DNA of 64,000 nt from Brumimicrobium sp040882265 (GCA_040882265.1 JBBEBO010000141.1:1-64000); one strand, 5' to 3'. Shown: positions 24,005 to 33,672, counted from the first letter of the stretch. The notes: generated by a model from the letters alone, not told the origin. Made by a program: numbers and translations.

Positions 24005-25486
24005 TTATAAAGATTTAGATCCCCAAGAAACATTACCATCCCTTTCATCTTTTACTGAAATTTTTGCTTCAGCAAGCTTGTCTCTTATTTTATCTGCTGT
24101 GTCCCAATCCTTGTTATCACGGGCTTTTTGGCGCATCTCTAAGACTAATTCCATAACTGTATCCAAACTGTTATTTTTTTTCTCCTCAATTTTTTTAAGT
24201 CCTAACACGTTAAAAACAAAAGCGTGAATTTCACTTATTAATTTGGGTTTATCCTTTTTCGATATTGTCTCTTTGCCGCTATTTAAAGCTTGAATAAGCT
24301 TTGCAGTATCAAAAAGATGCGCAATAAGAACAGGTGTATTAAAGTCATCGTCCATTGCAGCATAATACTCTTCAATAAGTTTATCAATATTAACACTAGA
24401 ATTATCTGAAGTATTTATCTCCTCAAGCATGTTTATAGCATCCATTAAACGGTTGAACCCTTTTTCGGCAGCATTTAAAGCTTCAGAACTAAAGTCTAAT
24501 ACACTTCTATAATTTGCCTGCATCATAAAGAAACGAACAACAATAGGATCATACGCTTTTTCTAACAAGTCGTTTTCACCGCTAAAAAGCTCATCCGGCA
24601 ATAACGTGTTGCCCGTTGACTTACTCATTTTTTTCCCGTTTAGAGTCAGCATGTTTGCATGCATCCAAAAGCGGACGGGTTTTTTGCCCGTTGCAGCAGT
24701 TCCTTGAGCAATTTCACACTCGTGATGTGGAAATTTTAAATCCATACCCCCTCCGTGAATGTCAAACTCTTCACCGAGATATTTGGTGCTCATTGCAGAA
24801 CACTCCAAATGCCACCCAGGGAATCCTACTCCCCACGGTGAAGGCCATTTCATAATATGTTCAGGTTTAGCATTCTTCCACAGCGCAAAATCTAATGGTG
24901 ATTTTTTTTCGTTTTGTCCATCTAGTGATCGAGTTCCAGAAATCAAATCCTCTACTTTACGTTTTGAAAGTTCACCATAATTTTCATTTTTATTATACTT
25001 TTCAACATCAAAGTAGACTGATCCATTTACTTCGTAAGCCAATCCCTTTTCAATAATCGTTTTGACCATTTCAATTTGCTCTATAATATGTCCAGTTGCA
25101 GTAGGCTCTATACTTGGAGGTAAGTTATTGAATTTACTTAACGTTTCATGAAAATTAATCGTATACTGTTGAACAATCTCCATGGGTTCTAATTGCTCCA
25201 AACGTGCTTTTTTAGCTATTTTATCCTCCCCTTCTTCAGCGTCATTTTCTAAATGTCCTGCATCTGTAATATTTCGCACATAGCGCACCTTATAACCCAA
25301 ATGAATGAGGTAACGATATATCATATCAAAAGATATAAACGTTCTACAGTTTCCAAGATGTACATGACTGTATACGGTAGGTCCACATACATAAAGACCA
25401 ACAAAGCCATCATTAAGCGGCTTAAAAAGCTCTTTACTTCCCACTAAACTATTGTAAATATGCAAATTGTTGTTTTTGATTCTCAT
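24005..25486 (-). CDS. cysS: Cysteinyl-tRNA synthetase
   Basis: A 493-residue class I aminoacyl-tRNA synthetase that charges tRNA-Cys. It has the HIGH-type motif HVHLGN (41-46), the KMSKS loop (KKMSKSTGN) and the zinc ligands Cys34, the Cys of LECSAMS and the His-Glu of HHECE. The frame is open 13 codons further upstream, but the ATG at 25486 gives the standard N-terminus and is chosen. No partner genes are adjacent apart from the upstream YwqK-like gene, which is separated by a strong terminator. Confidence 0.96.
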   Translation of the reverse strand: MRIKNNNLHIYNSLVGSKELFKPLNDGFVGLYVCGPTVYSHVHLGNCRTFISFDMIYRYLIHLGYKVRYVRNITDAGHLENDAEEGEDKIAKKARLEQLEPMEIVQQYTINFHETLSKFNNLPPSIEPTATGHIIEQIEMVKTIIEKGLAYEVNGSVYFDVEKYNKNENYGELSKRKVEDLISGTRSLDGQNEKKSPLDFALWKNAKPEHIMKWPSPWGVGFPGWHLECSAMSTKYLGEEFDIHGGGMDLKFPHHECEIAQGTAATGKKPVRFWMHANMLTLNGKKMSKSTGNTLLPDELFSGENDLLEKAYDPIVVRFFMMQANYRSVLDFSSEALNAAEKGFNRLMDAINMLEEINTSDNSSVNIDKLIEEYYAAMDDDFNTPVLIAHLFDTAKLIQALNSGKETISKKDKPKLISEIHAFVFNVLGLKKIEEKKNNSLDTVMELVLEMRQKARDNKDWDTADKIRDKLAEAKISVKDERDGNVSWGSKSL

Positions 25487-25537
25487 GAAAACTAAATTGT
25501 TCAAATTGTAAATGCGAAAATACAATAATTAAAACCA

Positions 25538-25572
25538 AAAAAGGGAATCCCGAACATTCGGGACTCCCTTTT
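25538..25572 (-). terminator. Intrinsic terminator of the YwqK-like gene
   Basis: On the minus strand a stem of aaagggagtcccgaa with ttcgggattccctt (one mismatch) is followed by a T-rich tail. It lies 20 bases after the YwqK-like stop and insulates cysS downstream on the same strand. Confidence 0.85.
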
Positions 25573-25591
25573 CAAAATTTCATACTATTTA

Positions 25592-26473
25592 TTATAGTTG
25601 ACCATCAGAGTGGTACTTACCTTCTTTATAAACTTCTACTTTAAGTAACAGCCCATCTTCATCATAGACATAAAGGCGACCATCGTAAAGGCGACCATCT
25701 TTAAAGTCTCCCTCCATCCACAATTCTTTATCGTCATTGTAGATTTTGTTATAGGCATTCGGCTCAAATCCATCTTTGTCAAGTCCAGTTGGTTTTGGAC
25801 CTTCAGCTACATTATCGTTGGTTTCTTTTTCCTTAATTGGAGGATTTACTCTTTCAATTTCCCCAGAAGTTTCCTCCACAGTTCCATCTGACCCATAAGT
25901 AATCTCTTCTTTAACATCTCCATTTGGCCAATATCTAGTAGCTTTCCCAGAAGGGACTCCGTTTTCAGCATTGTAAACAAATTCAGGTTGACCGTTATCG
26001 TGGTAATAAGTAACCTTACCCGACTCTTTACCAGCTTCATTATATGAACTTTCATAAACAGTGATTCCCTCCTCATTATATCTTTTCAAAGAATCAATAT
26101 AACGCATCTTGTTGAAAGTACCTTGTTCTTTAACTGTTCCATTCGGATGATACTTAGTAAAAGGCCCGTTCGGTCTATTATTTACAAAGTTACCTTCCGT
26201 TTTCGGTGTTTCACCATCCTTGTAATACATAATCCAACGACCATCTTTTCTGTCATCTTTAAAAGTACCTTCGGAAATCTTACCTTCCATAGGATATCCT
26301 TTTTCAGGTTGGTCTTTACCGAAAAAGATCCACTTACCTTGTTTTTTTCCCGACTCATCTTTCTGATTCAATTTTGGTTCATCTTGTTCTTCATCGGCAA
26401 CAATATTATTTGAAGCGAAGCTATAACAAGCTATCCCAAAGATTGTTATTAATGTCCAAAGTAAATTTTTCAT
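25592..26473 (-). CDS. Secreted YwqK/MORN-repeat protein
   Basis: A 293-residue exported protein with a signal peptide (1-21) followed by about eight repeats of the type G-W-x-x-Y-x-x-NG (KDGRWIMYYKDG, NGPFTKYHPNGT, SGKVTYYHDNG and others). This pattern is that of the MORN-like YwqK family. The family name refers to an antitoxin, but in Bacteroidota these secreted repeats have no proven role and no toxin is adjacent. The C-terminal 90 residues carry three looser repeats after an acidic linker. Confidence 0.82.
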   Translation of the reverse strand: MKNLLWTLITIFGIACYSFASNNIVADEEQDEPKLNQKDESGKKQGKWIFFGKDQPEKGYPMEGKISEGTFKDDRKDGRWIMYYKDGETPKTEGNFVNNRPNGPFTKYHPNGTVKEQGTFNKMRYIDSLKRYNEEGITVYESSYNEAGKESGKVTYYHDNGQPEFVYNAENGVPSGKATRYWPNGDVKEEITYGSDGTVEETSGEIERVNPPIKEKETNDNVAEGPKPTGLDKDGFEPNAYNKIYNDDKELWMEGDFKDGRLYDGRLYVYDEDGLLLKVEVYKEGKYHSDGQL

Positions 26474-26603
26474 CTTAATTATATTAAATTCCTAAATAGC
26501 GCAAACACAATATACGCAAAGTTTTAACAAAAACAATGGCGTGAGCAAATTTTTTAGACCAACAGCACTAATGGTTAGACGAATTTTAAAAAATGTTGGT
26601 TGC

Positions 26604-27554
26604 CTAGAACAACAACTTAGAATTAATATTTTTTAACATTACCCCTACCATCTTGTTTAAATCATAACTTTCAATCCAGCCCCAATCTTTTTTCGCATGC
26701 TCATCATCAATTGATTGCGGCCAACTTTCTGCAATTGTTTGTCTGTAATCAGGAGCATAATCTATGCCAAAATCAGGCAGGTGTCTTCTAATGGAGTTTG
26801 CAAGGTCTTTTGGCGTAAAGCTAATTCCTGCTAAATTATATGACGTTCTAATTTTAATGTCTTCTTTTGGTGCCTCCATTAATTCTATGGTTGCACGTAT
26901 TGCATCTTCCATGTACATCATCGGCAAAGCTGTGTCTTCACTCAAGAAGCAAGTATATTTGTTGTATTCTTTAGCATGATAAAAAATATCTACTGCGTAG
27001 TCTGTAGTGCCACCCCCTGGTAATGAAGTATAAGAAACAAGCCCTGGATAACGAATACTCCTAACATCCACTCCATATTTTTTATGGTAATAAGCACACC
27101 ATTGCTCTCCTGCTTGCTTTGAAATCCCATATACCGTTGTTGGTTCCATAATCGTTCGCTGTGGCGTATTTGTCTTTGGGGTTGTTGGTCCAAAAACAGC
27201 AATCGAACTCGGCCAAAAAACTTTCTCAAGATGGTTATCCTTTGCTAAGTTTAGGATGTTAAACAATCCATCCATATTTAATTCCCATGCAAACTCAGGA
27301 TTTTGCTCTGCAGTAGCTGATAATAAAGCCGCAAGTAAATATACTTCCGTCACTTTTTCAGTTTTCACTAACTTTTCAACAGCCTCGTTGTCGAGAACGT
27401 TAAGTTGTTGATAGTTTGAGTTTTTTAATGCATCGGGGCAACTAGCTTTGACATCTGAAGCAATCACCGCTTCTTTTCCAAACTTCTCCTCAAGAGCTAA
27501 TACCAACTCTGTTCCTATCTGTCCCGCCGCTCCAATGATTAATATTTTCTTCAT
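26604..27554 (-). CDS. tdh: L-threonine 3-dehydrogenase, SDR type
   Basis: A 316-residue extended SDR enzyme that oxidises L-threonine with NAD to 2-amino-3-ketobutyrate. It has GAAGQIG (8-14) for NAD, Ser116-Ser117 in WPSSIAVFGPTTP, and Tyr142/Lys146 in TVYGISK. The strings LLSATAEQNP, SIRYPGLVSY and GGGTTDYAV are typical of the short-chain threonine dehydrogenases found in Bacteroidota and distinguish it from sugar epimerases. The expected partner 2-amino-3-ketobutyrate ligase (kbl) is not in the window. Confidence 0.88.
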   Translation of the reverse strand: MKKILIIGAAGQIGTELVLALEEKFGKEAVIASDVKASCPDALKNSNYQQLNVLDNEAVEKLVKTEKVTEVYLLAALLSATAEQNPEFAWELNMDGLFNILNLAKDNHLEKVFWPSSIAVFGPTTPKTNTPQRTIMEPTTVYGISKQAGEQWCAYYHKKYGVDVRSIRYPGLVSYTSLPGGGTTDYAVDIFYHAKEYNKYTCFLSEDTALPMMYMEDAIRATIELMEAPKEDIKIRTSYNLAGISFTPKDLANSIRRHLPDFGIDYAPDYRQTIAESWPQSIDDEHAKKDWGWIESYDLNKMVGVMLKNINSKLLF

Positions 27555-27613
27555 GTATGACTCGTTAATTTAAAAATCGCTTCTTTTTGCGAATATAATG
27601 ACTTGTTCTAATA

Positions 27614-27646
27614 TTTGATGTTTAACTCATAAGATTTCTAACTTTG
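27614..27646 (+). promoter_or_regulatory. Promoter of the FAD oxidoreductase gene
   Basis: TTTG at 27614-27617 and TAACTTTG at 27639-27646 are separated by 21 bases, a good match to the Bacteroidota -33/-7 promoter. The gene starts 17 bases further on, at 27663. Confidence 0.7.
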
Positions 27647-27662
27647 TAATTAAATTTCAAGT

Positions 27663-28715
27663 ATGAAGGTATTAATCGTTGGAGGAGGATTGGCTGGGAT
27701 TTGCTTAGGTCACACCTTCATTCATGAGGGAATTTCTTTCAAAATTATTGACGCTGGCACAAATCATAGTTCGAAAATTGCAGCGGGTATGATTAATCCT
27801 ATGGTATTTCGAAAAATGGTTAAAACTTGGCGTGGAGATGAACTAATTCCTTTTTTAAAACGTTTTTATCCAATTGTTGAAGGTAGAATTGGTAAACAGT
27901 TTTTTTTTGAAAGAAAAATTCGACGGGTTTTTTCTACACTTGATGAAAAAAATTACTGGGATAAACGTTTAACCGATGAAACTTACAACGATTACATTCA
28001 CCCTTATGAAGATAGTGAGCCTACTCCAGATTATGTCAAAGACAAGTTTGGTAGTGCTTGGGTGAAATCACCTGGTTATGTAGATGCTAAACTTTTTATG
28101 CGGGAAAATCATCGCTTTTTTTCGAAAGAACAACTTATTACTTATGAAGAGTTTGATTTTAAAGCGTTTAATTATCAAGAACTGACCTACAAAGATGAAA
28201 CATTCACACATGTCATTTTTGCTGAAGGTTATCGGGGAAAAGAAAATCCGTTTTTTGGCTACCTACCATTTATTCACACTAAAGGTGAAGTAATATCTGT
28301 AAAAGGTGATACACTTAAGACCGATGAGATTTTAAACCGTAAATGCTTTGTGTTACCTACAGTTGACAATACGTTTAAAATAGGCTCTACTTTTGAATGG
28401 CACACAACAGATACAAGCCCAACACAAGCAGCAAAAGAACAACTTCTTGAGCAGTATGAGCAACTTTCTACAGCACCTATAAATATTGTTGAGCAGGAAG
28501 CTGGAATTCGACCAACCGTTTCTGATCGCAGGCCGCTCATTGGAGTTCATCCAGAAATAAAAAACGTATACATCTTTAACGGAATGGGAACAAAAGGATA
28601 TTTAATAGCCCCTTTTTTTGCAAAAGAGTTTACTGACTATTTAAAAGGCCTCAAAGAATTAGATGATGAAGTAAACATTAAACGTTTTTACAAAAAACAC
28701 TATAAAAAAAGCTAA
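27663..28715 (+). CDS. DAO-family FAD-dependent oxidoreductase
   Basis: A 350-residue flavoprotein. The FAD-binding loop is VGGGLAG (6-12), with a second FAD contact near the end (GIRPTVSDRRPLIG and NGMGTKGYLIAP). The fold is that of D-amino acid oxidase/ThiO/MnmC-C enzymes that oxidise amine groups. The substrate is not evident and no thiamine or tRNA-modification gene is adjacent. It overlaps the convergent EamA transporter gene by 4 bases and has its own promoter. Confidence 0.82.
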   Translation: MKVLIVGGGLAGICLGHTFIHEGISFKIIDAGTNHSSKIAAGMINPMVFRKMVKTWRGDELIPFLKRFYPIVEGRIGKQFFFERKIRRVFSTLDEKNYWDKRLTDETYNDYIHPYEDSEPTPDYVKDKFGSAWVKSPGYVDAKLFMRENHRFFSKEQLITYEEFDFKAFNYQELTYKDETFTHVIFAEGYRGKENPFFGYLPFIHTKGEVISVKGDTLKTDEILNRKCFVLPTVDNTFKIGSTFEWHTTDTSPTQAAKEQLLEQYEQLSTAPINIVEQEAGIRPTVSDRRPLIGVHPEIKNVYIFNGMGTKGYLIAPFFAKEFTDYLKGLKELDDEVNIKRFYKKHYKKS

Positions 28716-29680
28716 GTTGCTTCTTCTCTCGATATAAACTGTTGTTTTGAAATACGTTTCATTCTTTTTCGCTCAATATAAGAAGAACGAGAAATTAAAT
28801 ATACACCTGTAAAAATCATTAACATATAAGCAACTTTCTCAAATGTGATTGCTCCAACAAAATTTTCTGTCCAACCTAAATACGCAAAGAATACAGTGAA
28901 AAACATTACCAAAACTGGTTGGGTATAAATATAGCTTCCACTTACACTTGGGCTAACATGCTTCAGTGCGAAAATATTTAATAAATAAGTAAAAAATGTT
29001 GCGCCAATTATCACAAAACCAATTTTCAACCAAATTGATTGAGGAAACAATTCAAAATTCACTATTGATAAATCAAACCAAACTTCTGGGTAAGCCATAA
29101 TAAATAAAAGACCAAACATGAAATTATATGTAATTACTGTCATAGGCTTGTATTTGCTCATCAAGGGCTTAACTAAAACCAAATAAACTGCAAATGAAGA
29201 AGCATTTATAAAAACAAAAAGATCACCCAAAGATGAGTCAAAACCTTTTATTCTTCCTGCTACCGTTAGTGCAATTGCACCCACAGCTCCAATCAATACA
29301 CCAATTACTTTTAGTTGAGTGATTCTTTCTTTTAAAAGGAAATAAGATAAAATCACAACTAAAATTGGCGTAGAAGTCATTATAATTCCAACATTAATTG
29401 CAGAAGTAAGTTCCAAACCATTAAAAAAGAAGAGTTGGTTTAATGCCACTCCAAATAAACCACAAAATGCTAGTCGAAAAAGGTCTTTTCTTTCCACTTT
29501 TTCACGAACAAACAAAAGGAAAATTAATACAAATAAGATTGTTGTTACAAAAGCTCTAAATAAAATAAATACATTCGGTCCAAGGTAATCTGGCATCACA
29601 CCTTTTGCAAATAAGTGATTGGCTCCATAAAGAACGTTTAATCCAAAAAGCGCTAAATGTGCTAATAAAACTTTACTCAT
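28712..29680 (-). CDS. EamA/DMT family transporter
   Basis: A 322-residue inner membrane protein with ten predicted helices in two five-helix EamA repeats (first about 8-145, second about 155-300). Conserved strings include LFGVALNQLFFF and SGSYIYTQPVLVMFF. Members export small metabolites such as amino acids; the cargo here is unknown. The start codon overlaps the stop of the ArsC-like gene (ATGA), so the two are co-transcribed. Confidence 0.87.
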   Translation of the reverse strand: MSKVLLAHLALFGLNVLYGANHLFAKGVMPDYLGPNVFILFRAFVTTILFVLIFLLFVREKVERKDLFRLAFCGLFGVALNQLFFFNGLELTSAINVGIIMTSTPILVVILSYFLLKERITQLKVIGVLIGAVGAIALTVAGRIKGFDSSLGDLFVFINASSFAVYLVLVKPLMSKYKPMTVITYNFMFGLLFIMAYPEVWFDLSIVNFELFPQSIWLKIGFVIIGATFFTYLLNIFALKHVSPSVSGSYIYTQPVLVMFFTVFFAYLGWTENFVGAITFEKVAYMLMIFTGVYLISRSSYIERKRMKRISKQQFISREEAT

Positions 29681-30036
29681 TTACCCTTCTGGTATGTTGA
29701 TTTTGCGGCTTCAATCGTTTTTTTAGCATTTCCAATAAATACCTCATCATCTAAAATAATAAAAGGTCGCTTTAGAAACGTATATTCTTCCAACATATAT
29801 TTTTTGTAATCATCTTCAGTTAGATTCATTTTATTTAACCCCATTGATCGATATTTAATTGCTCTTTTACTGAAAAGCGCTTCATAAGACCCGACCTTAT
29901 CTTTAAGAGAATCAAGTGTTTTTTCATCGATGTTTTCTTCTTTTATATCTTGTAATTCAACATCGGACCCAAAGTTAATTTCTTTTAAAATGCGCTGATT
30001 TGTGCTACAAGCTGATAAATGATATACCTTTTTCAT
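29677..30036 (-). CDS. ArsC/Spx-family thioredoxin-fold protein
   Basis: A 119-residue protein of the arsenate-reductase-like family. It begins MKKVYHLSACSTNQR, with Cys10 in the place of the reactive cysteine, and ends with KRPFIILDDEVFIGN, matching the conserved RP(I/F) segment of ArsC/YffB proteins. The frame is open further upstream, but the extra 53 residues run into repeat-like DNA and the ATG at 30036 gives the family's normal N-terminus and length. A role in arsenate reduction is possible but not supported by neighbouring ars genes. Confidence 0.78.
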   Translation of the reverse strand: MKKVYHLSACSTNQRILKEINFGSDVELQDIKEENIDEKTLDSLKDKVGSYEALFSKRAIKYRSMGLNKMNLTEDDYKKYMLEEYTFLKRPFIILDDEVFIGNAKKTIEAAKSTYQKGK

Positions 30037-30645
30037 ACGTGAATTTTTGAAATTCAAAGTTAATTTATTCTTCTTTAAATACAAGAATACATTGTATAAC
30101 GCCAGAGCAAAAGCATTTAAAATATAAATCTCGAAAAGAACACATTTTGTCACGATTTTTGAAACAAAAAGTCGCGCCAAAATGAGAACTTCCAAATAAT
30201 TCTTTAACCACGGGTTAAAACCCGTGGCAAAAGAACCTTTGGTTTTACTAAATCAACGAAAAAAGAAGTTCTAAATTTAAATGCGTTTGCCCTGGTATAA
30301 CGCCAGAGCAAACGCATAAATGAAAAGTTTTATTTATTAAGATTTCTAATATTCATTAAGGTATCATATTATACATTAATAATCACTAGTGTCCGAGAAA
30401 AATAAAACAGACCTCTCGCAATGCTCATTTCGACATAGATCAATGCATTGCGAGGTGATGCAGGATTACTTTTAATTTCGAGGTCATGGGATATACTGTA
30501 GGGACGAACGGCCGTTCGTCCCTACAGTATATTCTACAACCTTGCGTCACTTCGAATGAAATGAGAGGTATTATATTGTGCATTAATAATATACTCATGG
30601 TTATTTTCCTAAAATGTATTAACTTGCGTAAAAATTGCTAACAAA
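30037..30645. repeat. 609-base repeat-rich intergenic region
   Basis: No gene is seen. It contains two copies of TATAACGCCAGAGCAAANGC (30095 and 30296), the second forming a hairpin with atgcgtttgc at 30281-30290; a hairpin ccacgggtt/aacccgtgg at 30208-30227; an outer inverted repeat pairing acctctcgcaatgc-type sequence near 30410-30435 with cattgcgaggt (30447-30458) and with a related string ending near 30570; and the perfect palindrome at 30491-30532. It looks like several nested palindromic elements. Confidence 0.65.
30491..30532. repeat. GC-rich palindrome, copy 2 (perfect)
   Basis: A perfect 42-base palindrome with arms starting atatactgtagggacgaacg. The core TGTAGGG-CG-ACGGCCGT-CG-CCCTACA is shared with copies at 145-180 and 59014-59065. 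It lies between the ArsC-like and T9SS-exported protein genes. Confidence 0.9.
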
Positions 30646-32199
30646 ATGAAAAAATTACTACTCATAGCTTCATTGCTTTTTGCTCATGGACTATATTCAC
30701 AAACTTATTCTGATGATGTTGCTCAGCTAATATTTGATAATTGTGCAAGTTGTCATAATCCGAGTGGCATTGCTCCTTTTTCATTAATGAATTATCAAGA
30801 AGTTACAGCAGAAGCTGCGGGAATCTATGACGCAATTGCTCAGGATGTAATGCCGCCATGGCCACCTAATGATGATTACGTTCCATTTTCACATTCTCGT
30901 GCATTAGAAGAGACAGAAAAAACTACGATTTTAGATTGGTTACAAAATGGAATGCCAGAAGGTAATACCGCTAACACTCCCGCCCCTCCCGTTTTTAATA
31001 CTGATGCAGTTTTGGGAGCTGGTGATTTAGAGGTTCAAATGCCGACTTATATGAGTAAAGCAACCGCCGTTTCTGATGATTATGTTTGCTTTTCTATTCC
31101 TTCAAACTTATTGGAAGATAAAAAAATTAAAGCAATGGAAGTAATTCCTGGAAACCCTGAAATTGTTCATCATTGCCTGGTTTATATTGACGAAGACGGA
31201 ACTTACCAAACAGATTCCACGAGTGGAAATTGTGGTGGACCTTCAAATGCTATACTTGTTGGTGGTTACACACCAGGGTCTTCGCCGCTTGTTTTTCCAA
31301 ACGGTCCAGACCTTAAACTCGGAATGACTATCCCCGAAAACTCAAATATTATTTTTGCTATGCATTATCCTGGTGGTAGCTATGGTGAATTTGATAGTAC
31401 AAAAGTTAATTTCCACTTTTATGACGATCAAGAAACAGGAATCAGAGATGTAAGTGCAGCACCCATTTTACAAAATTGGAGTTTTGAACTTGAGCCTGAT
31501 GAAATAACTCCTGTTACAGCCTCTTATGCAGGATCTGGATTAGATTTTTCTTTATTAAGTGTATTTCCACACATGCACTTATTGGGGAAAAACATTAGAA
31601 GTTATGCGCTAACTCCAACCAATGATACAATTCGGCTAATCGATGTCCCAAGATGGGATTTTCATTGGCAGGATTTTTATGTCTATAAAAATTTAGTAAA
31701 AATTCCAGGTGGAACGAGCATGCACGCAGAAGGTAATTTCGATAATACTGTAAACAACACGCACAACCCAAATAATCCGCCCCAAACAGTTTATCCAGGC
31801 CTCAATACAACTGACGAAATGTTTTTAGTTTATTTTCATTTTTTACTTTATGAAGAAGGTGATGAAGATCACGATTTAGAAGAAATGACAAGTCTTTCTT
31901 TGGAAGAAATGCTTCCTAAATCATCAAACACATCCTTTTCAGTTTATCCAAACCCCACTAAAGGTGAAACAACTATTGATATTAAAGGTGATCAAGCTGA
32001 AAACAACATGTCTGTAAGTATTTACGATATGAATGGCAGGCTGATTAAAGTTTTAGCACAAGGTATGTCTTTTACGGATAAAAAAAGCTTAAATTGGGAT
32101 GGGACAGGGAAAAATGGTGCTACTGTTCAAAATGGTATTTATCACGTTTCAGTGAGACTCAATGGAAATCACTATAGCCAAAGAATTGTAAAACAGTAA
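30646..32199 (+). CDS. T9SS-exported copper type II monooxygenase-like protein
   Basis: A 517-residue exported protein with a signal peptide (1-19), a cytochrome-c-like CASCH heme site (33-37) with following MPPWPP segment, a peptidylglycine monooxygenase-like copper domain (about 120-400, with HH in IVHHCLVY, FAMHYPGG, FPHMHLLG and SMHAEG), and a type A C-terminal sorting domain (about 435-517, SVYPNPTKGE, DMNGRLIKV, NGIYHVSV). It is probably moved through the type IX system to the cell surface. The substrate is unknown; known relatives hydroxylate peptides or amines using ascorbate. Having a heme motif and copper sites in one polypeptide suggests internal electron delivery. Confidence 0.85.
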   Translation: MKKLLLIASLLFAHGLYSQTYSDDVAQLIFDNCASCHNPSGIAPFSLMNYQEVTAEAAGIYDAIAQDVMPPWPPNDDYVPFSHSRALEETEKTTILDWLQNGMPEGNTANTPAPPVFNTDAVLGAGDLEVQMPTYMSKATAVSDDYVCFSIPSNLLEDKKIKAMEVIPGNPEIVHHCLVYIDEDGTYQTDSTSGNCGGPSNAILVGGYTPGSSPLVFPNGPDLKLGMTIPENSNIIFAMHYPGGSYGEFDSTKVNFHFYDDQETGIRDVSAAPILQNWSFELEPDEITPVTASYAGSGLDFSLLSVFPHMHLLGKNIRSYALTPTNDTIRLIDVPRWDFHWQDFYVYKNLVKIPGGTSMHAEGNFDNTVNNTHNPNNPPQTVYPGLNTTDEMFLVYFHFLLYEEGDEDHDLEEMTSLSLEEMLPKSSNTSFSVYPNPTKGETTIDIKGDQAENNMSVSIYDMNGRLIKVLAQGMSFTDKKSLNWDGTGKNGATVQNGIYHVSVRLNGNHYSQRIVKQ

Positions 32200-32344
32200 A
32201 TTCCAAACAAAAAATACTTCTAAAACTGATTAATTGAAAAACCATTAAGAAGAGTTAAGCGTAGGTGTGAAAAAGTGATTTGGAAATCGTTTCTACTTTA
32301 AAAGGCTAAAGGAATAAAGTTAATTGCTAATTGTATCGTACAAG

Positions 32345-32869
32345 TTAATTTTCCTTTTTCCTTTTATTCCACTTAAAATTTCTATTGTTGACCAAAATAA
32401 ATCTAATATTGATAAACAACTGGTTGGTTTTAATAAATGTTTCAGACGGAGTTAAAAATATGTAGCCTGCTCTAATGTGAAACCCAAAAATCTTATATCC
32501 TATAACTGGACCAGCACCATAGCGTTCTTCTGTGAAGTTTGACCGTACACCCAAATCTGCTCCCAATGTAAAATCAAATCTACCTGGTTTGTACCAATAA
32601 CCACTGCTAAACCCAAGTACGTTATTAGGAATATTGTAATCTGCTCCAACATGAATTCCGTGAGTTCTTGGTTTTTTAAATCGAATGCGCTTAAATTGCA
32701 TTTCCCCTCCAACCTCTCCTACAGTGAACTCTCCTTGCTGAATTCCAAAATAAGGTCCGCTTTTAATAACGCTTGGCTGAATGAACGGTTTTTTATCTCG
32801 ATCTCTCTGTCCAAAGACTAATCCCGAAAATACACAAGAAAAAAGAGCAACTAAAAAGAGTGTTTTCAT
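32345..32869 (-). CDS. Exported beta-rich protein, unknown function
   Basis: A 174-residue protein with a signal peptide (1-20) and alternating polar/hydrophobic strands (GIHVGADYNIP, GFSSGYWYKPG, FDFTLGADLGV, FGFHIRAGYIF), as in small outer membrane beta-barrels. It ends with a basic tail. It overlaps the cvpA gene upstream by 4 bases (ATGA) and is therefore in the same operon. No family was recognised. Confidence 0.65.
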   Translation of the reverse strand: MKTLFLVALFSCVFSGLVFGQRDRDKKPFIQPSVIKSGPYFGIQQGEFTVGEVGGEMQFKRIRFKKPRTHGIHVGADYNIPNNVLGFSSGYWYKPGRFDFTLGADLGVRSNFTEERYGAGPVIGYKIFGFHIRAGYIFLTPSETFIKTNQLFINIRFILVNNRNFKWNKRKKEN

Positions 32870-33525
32870 TCTTGATTTTTTATTTCTTGAGCATCTAAAG
32901 AATCTTTTATTCGCTTAAGCTCTTTTAACTCATCCAGTGTTATTCCCAAACTATCTGCAGTTTGTTTCAAATGCTTAACATCATCTAATGTTACATCATT
33001 TTCTTGAAAAATGTTGGTGTTTGCATTATTTTTAAGCCAAATTGTACTTTCCTCAATTGCAGGGATTGTTGCAGTGGCTGTGATTTTTACAGGCTCGTAC
33101 AACATTGATTTTGACTTGATGTCTTCTGGAATAAAATTACCACGCTCGTCGTAGGTTTCGAGTAAAATTATGAGAATACTCAACGTGTAAATCATTTTGA
33201 TCAATCCGAAAAAGACTCCTAAAATTTTATTGATGGGACTGAGGTTTACAACTTTCAGCATGCGTTCAATCATTTTTCCAGCGAAAAAGACCATAGCTCC
33301 AACCGCCAAAAACGTCAGCGTAAATGCGACAACAGGCAAATATTTACCTTCAATATCAATGTTATCCTTAATGAGTTTTGAAGTCCAATCGGAAAAATGG
33401 ATGCCTGCGTAAATCCCTACAAGTAACGCTAACAATGTAAACACCTCAATGACCAAGCCTTTCTTAAAGCCGACCCATGCAGCATAGATCAGTGGCACTA
33501 TAATGATGATGTCTACAAAATTCAT
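32866..33525 (-). CDS. cvpA: CvpA family membrane protein
   Basis: A 219-residue inner membrane protein with four to five helices in the first 130 residues and the typical start NFVDIIIIVPLIYAAWVGFKKGL. The remaining 90 residues form a charged, helical cytoplasmic or periplasmic tail. CvpA is needed for colicin V production in E. coli and for envelope functions elsewhere, but its molecular role is unclear. It is translationally coupled to the beta-rich exported protein that follows. Confidence 0.85.
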   Translation of the reverse strand: MNFVDIIIIVPLIYAAWVGFKKGLVIEVFTLLALLVGIYAGIHFSDWTSKLIKDNIDIEGKYLPVVAFTLTFLAVGAMVFFAGKMIERMLKVVNLSPINKILGVFFGLIKMIYTLSILIILLETYDERGNFIPEDIKSKSMLYEPVKITATATIPAIEESTIWLKNNANTNIFQENDVTLDDVKHLKQTADSLGITLDELKELKRIKDSLDAQEIKNQE

Positions 33526-33672
33526 AGTGTAAAATTAAGGCAAACGCCTTATGTTTGATATAAGAAAAGGTGATTTTACTAACAATCAAAGGTGAATCAA
33601 TAAACACTACGTTTTTATATTAGATGCCTATCTTAAACTATATGATTAGAGCAATTAAATTGTTCAATAATT

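Noticed and set aside
30037..30195. 53-residue N-terminal extension of the ArsC-like protein
   Set aside because: It lies in repeat-like DNA, and the family's normal start is the ATG at 30036.
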